A stretch of 64,000 bases of DNA, taken from assembly GCF_002770725.1 (NCBI RefSeq), contig NZ_NQVN01000021.1, positions 1 through 64,000 on the forward strand, given 5' to 3'. Each line of letters starts with the position of its first letter. The first letter of the stretch is position 1. This DNA is from Pleomorphomonas carboxyditropha (GTDB taxonomy: Bacteria; Pseudomonadota; Alphaproteobacteria; Rhizobiales; Pleomorphomonadaceae). Under the pieces are notes generated by a model. It searched no databases. It was not told the origin of the DNA and saw only the letters and a list, made by a program, of their open reading frames with translations. The position numbers and the translations under genes were made by a program. Of the stretch, positions 26,934-37,882 are shown piece after piece.

Positions 26934-27878
26934 ATGACCGCACTCGATGTGGTGACCTTCGGTGAAGCCATGGCGATGTTCGTCGCCACCGCCCCCGGCG
27001 ACCTCGCCGGGGTGGAAACCTTCACCCGCCGCATGGCCGGTGCCGAAACCAACGTCGCCGTCGGGCTGTCGCGCCTCGGTCTGCGGGTCGGCTGGGTGAG
27101 CCGGCTCGGCGACGACAGCTTCGCCCGCTTCGTCCGCAACACCCTCGCCCGCGAGGGGGTCGACTGCGCTGCCGTCGCCACCGATCCCCGCCATCCCACC
27201 GGCTTTCAGTTGAAATCCCGCGCCGTGGGCGGCGAGGATCCCCGGGTCGAATATTTCCGCAAGGGCTCGGCGGCCAGCTTCCTGTCGCTGGCCGACTGGA
27301 ACCCCGACTACGTGCTGTCGGCCCGCCACCTTCATGCGACCGGGGTCGCCGCGGCCCTCTCGGCGACGAGCTACGAGCTGGCGGCCCACATGATCGGCGA
27401 GATGCGTCGGGCCGGCCGTACGGTTTCCTTCGATCCCAACCTCAGGCCGGTGCTGTGGCCGAGCCGCGAGGCGATGGTCGAAAGGCTCAACGCGCTTGCC
27501 GTCGAGGCCAACTGGGTGTTGCCCGGTCTAGCCGAGGGCCGCGTCCTGACCGGCCGCGACCGGCCGGAGGACATCGCCGCCTTCTATATCGACCGCGGCG
27601 TCGAGCTGGTGGTGATCAAGCTCGGCGCCGAAGGCGCCTACTGGCGCACCGCCGACGCCAGCGGCTCGGTCGCCGCCGTTCGCGTCGACACGGTGGTCGA
27701 CACCGTCGGCGCCGGCGACGGCTTCGCGGCCGGCGTCATCTCCGCCCTCATCGAGGGCGAGAGCATTCCCCAGGCGGTGATGCGCGGCAACCGCGTCGGC
27801 GCCTACGCCATTCAGGTGATCGGCGACATGGACGGCCTGCCGACCCGAAGCCAACTCGGCCTGTCGCTGGCGGCCTGA
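26934..27878 (+). CDS. kguK: PfkB-family sugar kinase, probable 2-ketogluconate kinase
   Basis: 314 residues from the second of two in-frame ATGs (26934), which gives the GGGAG ribosome site a proper six-base spacing; the ATG at 26928 would touch it. It has the PfkB N-terminal VVTFGEAMAMFV, the substrate region GAETNVAVGLSRLG and the C-terminal signature DTVGAGDGFAAG with catalytic Asp. It resembles 2-keto-3-deoxygluconate kinases; its operon position fits 2-ketogluconate kinase, making 2-keto-6-phosphogluconate. Substrate therefore inferred. Confidence 0.85.
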   Translation: MTALDVVTFGEAMAMFVATAPGDLAGVETFTRRMAGAETNVAVGLSRLGLRVGWVSRLGDDSFARFVRNTLAREGVDCAAVATDPRHPTGFQLKSRAVGGEDPRVEYFRKGSAASFLSLADWNPDYVLSARHLHATGVAAALSATSYELAAHMIGEMRRAGRTVSFDPNLRPVLWPSREAMVERLNALAVEANWVLPGLAEGRVLTGRDRPEDIAAFYIDRGVELVVIKLGAEGAYWRTADASGSVAAVRVDTVVDTVGAGDGFAAGVISALIEGESIPQAVMRGNRVGAYAIQVIGDMDGLPTRSQLGLSLAA

Positions 27879-27952
27879 GGCGCCGGACACAGTATCTTCG
27901 TTTCGAGGACTAAGCCGGCATTTCCGCGTCGGCATCCAAGGGAGTGGGGACC

Positions 27953-29230
27953 ATGCAGCATACGACGATCGCGATCCGGAGGTGGTGGTACATCATGCCC
28001 ATCGCCTTCATCACCTACAGCCTCGCCTATCTCGACCGCGCCAACTTCGGCTTCGCCGCCGCCGCCGGCATGGCCAAGGACCTGTCCATCACGCCGGCAA
28101 TGTCGTCGCTGCTCGGCGCGCTGTTCTTCCTGGGCTACTTTTTCTTCCAGATTCCGGGCGCCGTCTATGCCGAACGGCGTTCGGCCAAAACACTGGTGTT
28201 CTGGAGCCTTATCCTGTGGGGCGGATGTGCCGCGCTCACCGGCATCGTCACCAACGCCAACTGGCTGATCGTGATCCGCTTCACGCTTGGCGTCGTCGAG
28301 GCGGCGGTGATGCCGGCGATGCTGATCTACCTGTCGCACTGGTTCACCAAGGCCGAGCGCTCGCGCGCCAACACCTTCCTGATCCTCGGCAATCCGGTGA
28401 CCGTGCTGTGGATGTCGGTGCTCTCCGGCTATCTGGTCCAGGCCTTCGACTGGCGCGTCATGTTCATCGCCGAAGGCGTGCCGGCGATCATCTGGGCGGT
28501 TTTCTGGTGGCTGCTGGTCAAGGAAAAGCCCGCGGACGCCGCCTGGCTCACCGCCGAGGAGAAGAAGGGCCTCGAGGCCGTCTTCGCCGCAGAGCAGAGC
28601 GGTCTCAAGCAGGTCAAGAACTATCGCGAGGCCTTCCGCTCGCGCAAGGTCATCCTGCTCTGCGCCCAGTATTTCTGCTGGTCGATCGGTGTCTACGGCT
28701 TCGTGCTGTGGCTGCCGTCGATCCTCAAGGCCGGCAGCGACGTCGGCATGGTCGAGGCCGGCTGGCTGTCGTCGGTGCCCTACCTGCTGGCCACCGTCGC
28801 CATGCTGGGTGTCTCCTACCTTTCGGACAAGACCGGCAACCGCCGCGCTTTCGTCTGGCCCTGCCTTTTGATCGGCGCCGTCGCCTTCATCGGCTCCTAC
28901 ATGGTCGGCAGCTCGAACTTCTGGCTCTCGTTCGGCCTGCTGGTGATTGCCGGCGGCGCCATGTACGCACCCTATGGCCCGTTCTTCGCCATCATTCCGG
29001 AGATGCTGCCGAAGAACGTCGCCGGCGGCGCCATGGCCCTGATCAACTCCATGGGCGCGCTCGGCTCCTTCGTCGGTTCCTACGCGGTCGGCTATCTCAA
29101 CGGCGTTACCGGCAGCCCCTCGGCCTCCTACGCGCTGATGGCCGCGGCGCTTCTGGTTTCGGTCGTGCTGACGATCGCGGTCAAGCCGGAGGGCGAGAAG
29201 AGCTTCGCCGCCGTCCCGCATCACGCCTGA
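27953..29230 (+). CDS. kguT: MFS transporter, probable 2-ketogluconate permease
   Basis: 425 residues with about twelve membrane helices. ATG 27953 has GGGAG eight bases before it. The anion:cation symporter subgroup is indicated by SLAYLDRANFGFAAAAGM in helix 1 and FFQIPGAVYAERRSAKTLVF. Members import hexuronates, gluconate derivatives and similar acids with protons. Here it would bring in 2-ketogluconate, matching kguT position between kinase and reductase. Substrate inferred from context. Confidence 0.85.
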   Translation: MQHTTIAIRRWWYIMPIAFITYSLAYLDRANFGFAAAAGMAKDLSITPAMSSLLGALFFLGYFFFQIPGAVYAERRSAKTLVFWSLILWGGCAALTGIVTNANWLIVIRFTLGVVEAAVMPAMLIYLSHWFTKAERSRANTFLILGNPVTVLWMSVLSGYLVQAFDWRVMFIAEGVPAIIWAVFWWLLVKEKPADAAWLTAEEKKGLEAVFAAEQSGLKQVKNYREAFRSRKVILLCAQYFCWSIGVYGFVLWLPSILKAGSDVGMVEAGWLSSVPYLLATVAMLGVSYLSDKTGNRRAFVWPCLLIGAVAFIGSYMVGSSNFWLSFGLLVIAGGAMYAPYGPFFAIIPEMLPKNVAGGAMALINSMGALGSFVGSYAVGYLNGVTGSPSASYALMAAALLVSVVLTIAVKPEGEKSFAAVPHHA

Positions 29231-29328
29231 TCGGCCGGCCCTGCCTGCACATGCCGCTCCGGCCCGAAGGCCGGCGCAGCGCCCTTCCGGCCGGAGCCAT
29301 CACCGGCCTTTCGTCTTGAGGATCAGCT

Positions 29329-30329
29329 ATGAAGAAGAAGGTTGTCGTCTACAAAAAACTCGCTCCCAGCCTGATTGCCGAGCTTGAAAGCCGCTTCGAC
29401 GTGACCGCCTTCGACGGCGTCAACGACGGCAACCGCGCCGCCTTCATGGCGGCTCTTGCCGAAGCGGAAGGCATGGTCGGCGCCTCGGTGAAGTTCGATG
29501 CCGCAATGCTGGCCAAGGCCGGGAAGCTCAGGATCGCCTCGACGATTTCCGTCGGCTTCGACACCTTCGACACCGCCTTCCTCAGGCAGCGCGGTATCGT
29601 CCTCACCCACACTCCGGGCGTTCTCACGGAAACGGTGGCCGATACGGTGTTCGCGCTCATCCTGGCGACGGCGCGGCGGGTGGTGGAGCTCGCCGAGTTG
29701 GTCAAGGCGGGCCGTTGGGAGCGGAGCATCGGTCCCGATCTGTTCGGAACCGACGTCCACGACAAGACCATCGGCTTTCTGGGCATGGGGCGCATCGGCG
29801 CCGCCGTCGCCCGCCGGGCGCGGCTCGGCTTCGGCATGAAGGTGATCTATCACGACCTTCATGCCGCCCCGTCGGTCGAAGCGGATTTTGCCGCCGTGCG
29901 CCTGCCGATCGAGAGAGTCCTGGCGGAGGCCGATTTCGTCTGCGCATTGCTGCCGTTGCTGCCATCCACCGAAAAGCTGGTCGACGCCGCCGCCTTCGCG
30001 CGGATGAAACGATCGGCGTTCTTCATCAACGGCTCGCGCGGCCGCGTCGTCGACGAGGCGGCGCTGATCGAGGCGCTTCGGGCGGGCACGATCGCCGGGG
30101 CCGGCCTCGACGTGTTCGAGAAGGAGCCGCTTCCGGCCGCCTCGCCTCTTCTTTCGATGCCGAACGTGGTGGCGCTGCCGCATATCGGCTCGGCCACCCA
30201 TGAGACGCGAGCCGCCATGGCCGAAACCGCGGTGGCCGACCTGATCGCCGGGCTCGAAGGGCGTAAACCGGCCCATCTGGTCGACGAAAGCGTTTGGCAG
30301 GCACGATATGCCGATGCCGGAGGAATGGC

Positions 30330-30333
<4 letters not shown>
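29329..30333 (+). CDS. kguD: D-2-hydroxyacid dehydrogenase, probable 2-keto-6-phosphogluconate reductase
   Basis: 334 residues. GAGGATC precedes the ATG. The NAD(P) loop is GFLGMGRIGAAVA (about 149-161). Catalytic Arg lies in NGSRGRVVDEAAL, Glu in DVFEKEPLP, and His in LPHIGSATHETR. Such enzymes reduce 2-keto acids; KguD converts 2-keto-6-phosphogluconate to 6-phosphogluconate. Its stop overlaps the edd start (ATGA), so product and next enzyme are produced together. GhrB/TkrA-like 2-ketoaldonate reductase is the alternative. Confidence 0.86.
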
Positions 30334-32153
<1,820 letters not shown>

Positions 32154-32178
32154 ACAAGGCCCCCCAGAGGATCCGCGC

Positions 32179-33483
32179 TCAGGCCTGCGGCTGCGGCGGC
32201 GCCGTGACCAGCACCTTGTCGATGCGCCGGCTGTCCATGTCGACGATCTCGAACTTCCAGCCGCGCCAGTCGACGACATCGCCGGTCGAGGGAATCGCCT
32301 TGGTGACCGACAGCACGAAGCCGGCCAGCGTCTCGTAGTCGCGGTCGGGGTCGTCGAGGCCCTGGCAGTTGATCTTCTCGGCCACCAGGTCGACGCCGAG
32401 ATCGGCGTCGATCAGCCAACTGCCGTCGGCGCGCTCGATGATCTCGCTCGCCTCCTCGCTGGCCTCGCCGCCGAGGTTGCCGACGATGGCGGTGAGGATG
32501 TCGGCGGCGGTCACCATGCCTTCGACCGAGCCGTATTCGTCGATCACCATCACCATCTGCAGCGGCGAGCGGCGCAGCGTGTCGAGCACGTCGAGGGCGG
32601 AGGCGGTGTCGGGCACCATGTCGACCTGGCGGATGCGGCTCCTGAGGTCGAGCGGCTCGCCCTTGAGGTGCTGGTCCAGGAGGTCCTTGGCCTGGATGAC
32701 GCCCTGCACCATGTCGATCGAGCCGGTGAACACCGGATAGCGCGAGTGGGAGGAATTGGCGATCGCCTCGATGATGCGCCGGTCGTCCCATTCGAGGTCG
32801 ATGCCGGTGATGTCGGGGCGGGGGATCATCACGGCGCGGATCGACCGGTCGCCGAAGCGCATGACGCCGGCCATCAGCTCCTTTTCCTCGGGTTCGAGGA
32901 TGCCCGAACTGGTGCCTTCGGCGATCACCGCCTTGATCTCCTCCTCGGTGACGGCGCTCTGGCCGGTCGATTTCAGGCCGAGCGCGGTGAGCAGCAGGCG
33001 GCTCGACGTTTCGAGGACAATGGCCACCGGCGTGGCGATGAAGGCAACGCCCAGCATCGGCCGGGCCATGATCGAGGCGACGGCCTCCGGGTTGGCCAGC
33101 GCGATCTGCTTGGGCACCAGCTCGCCGATCACCAGCGAGAAATAGGTGATCAGGCCGACCACCAGCGCGATGGACAGCGCTGACGCGAAGGAGGCCGGAA
33201 CGCCCCAGGCGAGCAGCAGGCCGGCGAGCGGCTCCGACAGCGTGGCGCCGGAATAGGCGCCGGCCAGGATGCCGACCAGCGTGATGCCGATCTGCACCGA
33301 GGACAGGAAGCGCCCGGGATTTGCGGCGAGCTTCAGCACCGTCGCCGCCCCTTTCGAGCCCTTGGCGGCCATCGCCTCGAGGCGCGGGCGGCGCGAGGAT
33401 ACCACCGCCAGCTCGGACATGGCGAAGAGGCCGTTCAGAATCAGGAGGATGAAGATGACGCCGATTTCAAAGAGGTAGCCCAT
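32179..33483 (-). CDS. hemolysin family protein, CNNM/CorC-type membrane protein
   Basis: 434 residues. An N-terminal DUF21 membrane domain (about 1-190; [40 protein letters not shown]) is followed by a CBS pair (about 215-335; [36 protein letters not shown]) and a CorC_HlyC domain at the end. Such proteins are linked to magnesium or cobalt export. It converges with edd, 25 bases away. The old name hemolysin is not evidence of toxicity. Confidence 0.9.
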   Translation of the reverse strand: MGYLFEIGVIFILLILNGLFAMSELAVVSSRRPRLEAMAAKGSKGAATVLKLAANPGRFLSSVQIGITLVGILAGAYSGATLSEPLAGLLLAWGVPASFASALSIALVVGLITYFSLVIGELVPKQIALANPEAVASIMARPMLGVAFIATPVAIVLETSSRLLLTALGLKSTGQSAVTEEEIKAVIAEGTSSGILEPEEKELMAGVMRFGDRSIRAVMIPRPDITGIDLEWDDRRIIEAIANSSHSRYPVFTGSIDMVQGVIQAKDLLDQHLKGEPLDLRSRIRQVDMVPDTASALDVLDTLRRSPLQMVMVIDEYGSVEGMVTAADILTAIVGNLGGEASEEASEIIERADGSWLIDADLGVDLVAEKINCQGLDDPDRDYETLAGFVLSVTKAIPSTGDVVDWRGWKFEIVDMDSRRIDKVLVTAPPQPQA

Positions 33484-33662
33484 GGGGTGCGGGAATGACC
33501 CGGCTGCTCCGTCGCAAGTTGCTCGTCCCGGAAAAATACAGGCTGTTCACCCGTCCCGCTAGAGCGCGCGTCCGAAAAGTTGCGAAGCCGGCCGCGAGCG
33601 GATTGCCGGCAAGACGAAGGGGCGACAAGGCGAATTCGCCGTTTGAGTTCCGGCCGGCGCCG

Positions 33663-34439
33663 TCAGGCGAAGCGGGCGGCGATCCCGCCGATTCCGGAGA
33701 TTTCAACCGCGAGTTCCTGCCCGGGCAGGATTTGCAGCAGGATCGGCGCGAGCGCGCCGGCCGCGACGATGTCGCCGGCGCGGAGATGGAGATCTCTCCC
33801 GATCAGCTCGTTGACCAGCCACACGGCCGACGCGACGGGATCGACCAACCGGCCGCCCGCCTCGGCATGGAGCACGTCATTTCCATTGATCGATGCGCGA
33901 AGGCTCATCCCGTCGAAAACGGCCGGGTCGATTGCCTCGTGGTGGCTGCCGACGCATGTCGCGACGTGCAATGCGAAGTCGGCGATGGCCGCGAGGTGCG
34001 GCCGGCCCGACAGATGTCCGCGCCGGCCCACGAGGCCGATGGCGGGCCGGCAGCTCAGCACGGCCGCGCAGAACCCTTCGCGGTTGACCGGGCCTCGGTC
34101 GGCGCCCAGCGGCGCTCCCATGGTGAAGACCAGATCGCATTGCGCCCCGATCATCCCCGGGGGAAGCCGGATGGGGCGATCGGATTCCCCCTGACAGGTT
34201 CCGACGGGGATCGCGCCGTAAATCGGCGCCTCAATCCCGAGGCTGCGGCGTATGGCGGCGCTGCCGCCGACGATGGCATATCCGAGCGCATCCTCCGCGA
34301 AGGCCGAGGTGGCGGCCGACTGAACCGAACAGGCATCCTGTTCGGTCCGCAAGGCATCGAAGGGCAGGTCCGAGACGGTGCCGGTCCGGCGGTTTTCGGA
34401 TATCAGGCAGGCAAGCCGCCGCAAATTATCGTCAAGCAT
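33663..34439 (-). CDS. 2-keto-4-pentenoate hydratase-like protein
   Basis: 258 residues from the ATG at 34439, which has GGAGAG eight bases upstream; the ATG two codons earlier is too close to it. It matches the fumarylacetoacetate hydrolase-fold hydratases (MhpD type): GYAIVGGSAAIRRSLG, DLVFTMGAPL, HHEAIDPAVFDGMSLRASIN and LAVEISGIGGIAARF. Catalytic identity is uncertain because the usual Glu-rich metal site (E-x-E) is not obvious. It follows a lyase-like gene on the same strand. Confidence 0.7.
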   Translation of the reverse strand: MLDDNLRRLACLISENRRTGTVSDLPFDALRTEQDACSVQSAATSAFAEDALGYAIVGGSAAIRRSLGIEAPIYGAIPVGTCQGESDRPIRLPPGMIGAQCDLVFTMGAPLGADRGPVNREGFCAAVLSCRPAIGLVGRRGHLSGRPHLAAIADFALHVATCVGSHHEAIDPAVFDGMSLRASINGNDVLHAEAGGRLVDPVASAVWLVNELIGRDLHLRAGDIVAAGALAPILLQILPGQELAVEISGIGGIAARFA

Positions 34440-34604
34440 AGCCATAACTCTCCATCACAGGAGAGTGCGGAATGTCATCTTCCGTCAAGCAAAAAATAGA
34501 ATATAGGAGATTATATATTTTCAGCCGATATTTCTTTATGAAAAGACTATGCGCCGGCAAGGTTTTGCCAATTGAAACTATACGCGCGCTGTCGGCCCGA
34601 TGCT

Positions 34605-35180
34605 TTAGCGGACCGCGGAACGGGCCTTCCCGTCGGCGTCGACCAGCCGGTGGCTGAAGCCGGCGACGGCCGGCGCGCCGGACGGCGTGAGGCTGTCCGC
34701 GCCGGTGAGGTAGGCGGGCAGGCCGAGCGCCGCGCCGGCGAGCGCCACCAGGCCGGCGGCGACGAGGCGCGGGCCGTCGACGGCTCCCGCCGCGCCGCGC
34801 CCGAAGCCGTCGAGATCGATGCCGATGGCGGCGAGCCGCGGCGATGCCGGAAGGCCGCGGCCGAGCCGGAGGGCGGCGGCCGGGCCGGCGATCTCGATGA
34901 TCAGCGCCAGCGCGCCGTCGGCAAGGCCGAGGTCCGCCTCGGTGACCGACAGCGCCACGGCCATCCGGTCGGCCGGCGCGAAGTCGCCCTCCACGGGAAT
35001 CAGCACGGCGCGGGCGCCGGCGGCGACGGCGGCGCGCGCCATGTCGGGATCGCTTGTCGCGACGGAGAAGGTGACGCCCGGCGGCGGATCGCCGGCCGCG
35101 ACGAGCGGCCACAGCAACGCCGGGCAGTTGATCAAGTGCTTGCCGATGTTTCTGCTGAGTAACTGGAAGACGAACGACAT
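34605..35180 (-). CDS. short HpcH/HpaI-aldolase-like protein, possibly degenerate
   Basis: 191 residues. The pattern ALIIEIAGPAAALRLGRGLP followed by SPRLAAIGIDLDGFGRGAAG resembles CitE/HpcH-type lyases. The protein lacks about 90 residues of such enzymes and the key acidic metal ligands, so activity is doubtful. The C-terminus FSHRLVDADGKARSAV also recalls the lyase ending. It is divergent from the lytic transglycosylase gene and upstream of the hydratase-like gene. The AT-rich stretch 34440-34604 between them holds nothing clear. Confidence 0.5.
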   Translation of the reverse strand: MSFVFQLLSRNIGKHLINCPALLWPLVAAGDPPPGVTFSVATSDPDMARAAVAAGARAVLIPVEGDFAPADRMAVALSVTEADLGLADGALALIIEIAGPAAALRLGRGLPASPRLAAIGIDLDGFGRGAAGAVDGPRLVAAGLVALAGAALGLPAYLTGADSLTPSGAPAVAGFSHRLVDADGKARSAVR

Positions 35181-35198
35181 TTACCAATCCTTAACCAT
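35180..35198 (+). promoter_or_regulatory. candidate CtrA box before the lytic transglycosylase gene
   Basis: TTTA-CCAATCC-TTAA fits TTAA-N7-TTAA with one mismatch and runs into TTAACCAT, a known CtrA half-site form. The spacer CCAATCC is identical to that of the box before the DUF2336 gene. It lies about 100 bases before the ATG at 35299. Confidence 0.5.
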
Positions 35199-35298
35199 TC
35201 CTGCCGAGAATGATTAACAAAGAACTAACCGAGGCTGCCGCGCCTCGCCCTTCCGACCCGCCGGAGCCACCCGGAGGGTCCTTGCTGGTGAAACGCCG

Positions 35299-36465
35299 AT
35301 GAATCCGGTTTTCCAATGGGTCTACGGGACGCCGGCGCAGAAGACGACGGCACCGCCGGCCACGTCAACAGGCTTTTCGGGAACGGGCATTTCGGGCGCC
35401 GGCATTTCTGACCGCATCGAGCAGGCGTTCGACGCGGCGAGCGACACCACCGGCACGTCCTTCCAGTATCTCCTCGACACCGCCCAGCGGGAATCCTCCC
35501 TGCGGCCCGACGCCAGGGCCGCGACCTCGTCGGCGACCGGCCTGTTCCAGTTCGTCGAGAGCACCTGGCTGCAGACGCTGAAGGAGGAGGGGCCGTCGCT
35601 GGGCCTCGGCCAGTACAGCGCCCAGATCTCCAGGACCGCCAGCGGCCGCTATCAGGTGGCGGATGCCGAGGCGCGGCAGAAAATCCTGGCGCTGCGCGAG
35701 GACCCGGACGTGTCGTCGCTGGTGGCCGGCGCCCTGACGCGCCGCAACGCCGCCTCGCTCAGGGACGACATCGGCCGCGAGGCGACGGCGGGCGAGCTCT
35801 ACATCGCGCATTTCCTCGGTGCCAGGGGCGCGTCGGCGCTGATCGGCGCCGCCGGCAGCGACCCGGCGGCGAGCGCCGCCGACCTGTTCCCGCAGGCGGC
35901 GCGGTCCAATCCCGCCATCTTCTACGAGGGCGGGCGCGAGCGCACGGTCGCCGAGGTCTACGCCAACCTGACGGGCAAACACGGCGAGACGGTGCCGGTC
36001 GCCGTCGACGCCGGCCACGTCGTGGCCCGGCTGGAGCGGACCGACGAACCGGTCTCCACCCGCTGGGACCCGGCGCTCGGCTATACCGACGCCGAGACGG
36101 GCGGCGGCGCGTCGCGGCGCATCGCCGAGGCGGAATCGGCGCTGTCGGCGCTGACCTCGACGGAGGTCACCCCCGGCTCGGGCTGGACGGCGGCGGCGCC
36201 GTCCGGCGCCTTCTCGGCGCTCTATCGCACCGATGCCCCGGCGGCCGCCAACGCGTCGGCCGCCTTCTGGCAGGGGTTCAACCTGTCGCCGACCCTGTTC
36301 CACGCCGCGCTCGCCAACGACAGCTCGGATCTCGCCAAGGCCACCGCCGACGCGGCGGACACCAGCGCGGCGCTGCGCGCCAGCCGGCCGGGCCAGATCC
36401 TCGACCGCGGCTTCAAGGCAAGCGGCCCGCTCGATCTCGCCAGCTTCCTCAACAATAACGGCTGA
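35299..36465 (+). CDS. lytic transglycosylase domain protein
   Basis: 388 residues. The transglycosylase-like domain (about 45-200) has the catalytic-region pattern YLLDTAQRESSLRPDARAAT, then SSATGLFQFVESTWLQTL and a late GELYIAHFLGARGASALI. The presumed catalytic Glu is in QRESSL. No signal peptide is evident, so it may be exported by the flagellar route or act after release; related proteins in Hyphomicrobiales are linked to flagellar assembly. The C-terminal half is Ala/Thr-rich and unstructured. A CtrA-like box upstream supports a motility link. Confidence 0.8.
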   Translation: MNPVFQWVYGTPAQKTTAPPATSTGFSGTGISGAGISDRIEQAFDAASDTTGTSFQYLLDTAQRESSLRPDARAATSSATGLFQFVESTWLQTLKEEGPSLGLGQYSAQISRTASGRYQVADAEARQKILALREDPDVSSLVAGALTRRNAASLRDDIGREATAGELYIAHFLGARGASALIGAAGSDPAASAADLFPQAARSNPAIFYEGGRERTVAEVYANLTGKHGETVPVAVDAGHVVARLERTDEPVSTRWDPALGYTDAETGGGASRRIAEAESALSALTSTEVTPGSGWTAAAPSGAFSALYRTDAPAAANASAAFWQGFNLSPTLFHAALANDSSDLAKATADAADTSAALRASRPGQILDRGFKASGPLDLASFLNNNG

Positions 36466-36482
36466 CGGCAGCAATCGTACGC

Positions 36483-36950
36483 ACCACAGGCGAATTTCCG
36501 ACGTACCCGGGGCAAATTCCCGGGCACGCTGCTCCTCAAGCTTGCCCGGAAATCTGCCCCGGATACGCGAACGTTCCTATCACGCCGTCGCCGCCGCGCG
36601 CATCGCTTCCCATAGATTGTCATCCTCGCGCAGGCGAGGACCTCGGGACGAGAAGGGGATGAGGGGTGTATCAGGCGCCTTGCGTTGCTGGAGCGCTATA
36701 TCGGCGTTGAGCTTTGTTCTGCCCGAGGTCCTCGCCTGCGCGAGGATGACAGAATTATATATATGGGGAACAAAGGGATAGGCCGGCACACTGGTATCCG
36801 GGGCAAATTCCCGGGTGCGCTGGCGCAATATTCGTGGTTTCGCATGGGCGAGATCAGGCCATTTCAATCCTTAATGAACATTGCCGCCGCTTTCCGAGCG
36901 GAGTTTCTCAAACTGGCCAGGAAATCTGCCCTGGGTACATGTCCGACGCA
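36483..36950. repeat. composite block of two repeat families
   Basis: Contains inverted copies of CCCGGGGCAAATTCCCGGG (36506-36524, with partner near 36544-36562, again near 36800 and 36914-36936). Between them are two arms of the nested palindrome with the TCCTCGC-CTGC-GCGAGGA stem (about 36618-36650 and 36722-36755), here arranged outward rather than inward. Much of it reappears in reverse orientation at 59620-59920. It fills the gap between convergent genes; no ORF is supported. Confidence 0.85.
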
Positions 36951-36958
36951 CCCATTAT

Positions 36959-36998
36959 CTTAACGCGAACCGGTATCCACTCGCTCGAAATGCTCTAT
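36959..36998. repeat. second copy of the GCGAACCGGTATCCACT repeat
   Basis: TTAACGCGAACCGGTATCC then ACTCGCTCGAAATGCTCTAT, a degenerate relative of the repeat at 4246-4296. It overlaps the stop codon of the yhaV-like toxin gene. Confidence 0.6.
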
Positions 36999-37483
36999 GG
37001 ATTTGCGTCCTGGAATACGTCCCGCAGTTCGGCCGGCAGGTCCGTGGCCGCCGACAGCAGCGCCTTCCAGGCATCCGGTGGGTTGCCCCGATCGAGCATG
37101 GCCTTGAAGACTGCGTAAGGGTCCGACTTGCTGCCCCTGGCTCTCAGGGTGGTCTCGTCGTTCACCCAGGCGTATACGATGATCCTGCTGGCGCTGTCGT
37201 ATCGGAAGAACAGCCTGAATCGCTGTCCGAATTTCGCTCGGGACCAATGCCGGTAGTCCGGCCCCATGGTGTTGCCGATCCGGTGGTCCGTGTGTCCGGG
37301 CTCCTGAGGGATGACGTGCAGGGTCAGTTTGGCGACCGATGCGAACACGCGGACGTTGGCGTTGGAACGAAAGCCGGTAGGGTCGGCGGTGCGCGCCCGG
37401 TCGAAGGCGTCGGCCAGCGTTCTGAGCTGGCCGAGCATCATGTCATGGAAAAGCAGCGTCCAGCCGTTGACGATCAGAGGCAC
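36995..37483 (-). CDS. yhaV: type II toxin, YhaV family
   Basis: 162 residues from a GTG at 37483, the usual YhaV length. YhaV is a RelE-superfamily ribonuclease that cleaves RNA and is held inactive by PrlF. Recognisable parts are NGWTLLFHDMMLGQLRTLAD, GPDYRHWSRAKFGQRFRLFF and IIVYAWVNDETTLRARGSKS, with basic residues R and K in the fold core. It overlaps the end of the antitoxin gene by ten bases, so translation is coupled. The stop codon lies in a dispersed repeat. Confidence 0.9.
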   Translation of the reverse strand: MPLIVNGWTLLFHDMMLGQLRTLADAFDRARTADPTGFRSNANVRVFASVAKLTLHVIPQEPGHTDHRIGNTMGPDYRHWSRAKFGQRFRLFFRYDSASRIIVYAWVNDETTLRARGSKSDPYAVFKAMLDRGNPPDAWKALLSAATDLPAELRDVFQDANP

Positions 37484-37803
37484 ACGTCACCTTCGATCGG
37501 TTCGTTCAGGTCGACCTCGACGTCCTTGAGGGCGTGCCGAAGGCTTTCGAGCAGATCGTCGGAAAGCGTGCCGACGTTGCGCTCGGTGGCAAGGTCGTTG
37601 GCGATCAGGCGCAGGAAAGCCTCGATGGCCGGATCGCTGTGCTCGGCCTCGACCTGCTCGATGGTGACGCGGCGGCCCTCGGCGCGCACGACGATCTGTC
37701 CGCCCTCGGCGACCCCCAGGAGCTGCCGCACGGCAAGCGGCAGAGTGGTTTGTCCCTTCCGGGTCACCGCACAGGTCTTTTCGATGATGGCAGGCGCGGC
37801 CAT
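37474..37803 (-). CDS. prlF: type II antitoxin, PrlF family
   Basis: 109 residues. SpoVT/AbrB-type swapped-hairpin DNA-binding N-terminus (CAVTRKGQTTLPLAVRQLLG, EGGQIVVRAEG) followed by an acidic tail (EVDLNEPIEGDVCL) that would bind the toxin. As in E. coli PrlF-YhaV the antitoxin gene comes first and the pair probably autoregulates. It is divergent from the DUF2336 gene. Confidence 0.9.
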   Translation of the reverse strand: MAAPAIIEKTCAVTRKGQTTLPLAVRQLLGVAEGGQIVVRAEGRRVTIEQVEAEHSDPAIEAFLRLIANDLATERNVGTLSDDLLESLRHALKDVEVDLNEPIEGDVCL

Positions 37804-37882
37804 GGTTCATCTCCTTTGCTTGGTCGGGAAAGGTAGGGAATTTTCATTACCTGGTCAAGAGGTCTGGAGACCGGCGTTATGG

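Noticed and set aside
36483-36950. Possible CRISPR array in the repeat block
   Set aside because: Repeats are inverted, unequal in length and irregularly spaced, the intervals are themselves repeated, and no cas gene is present.
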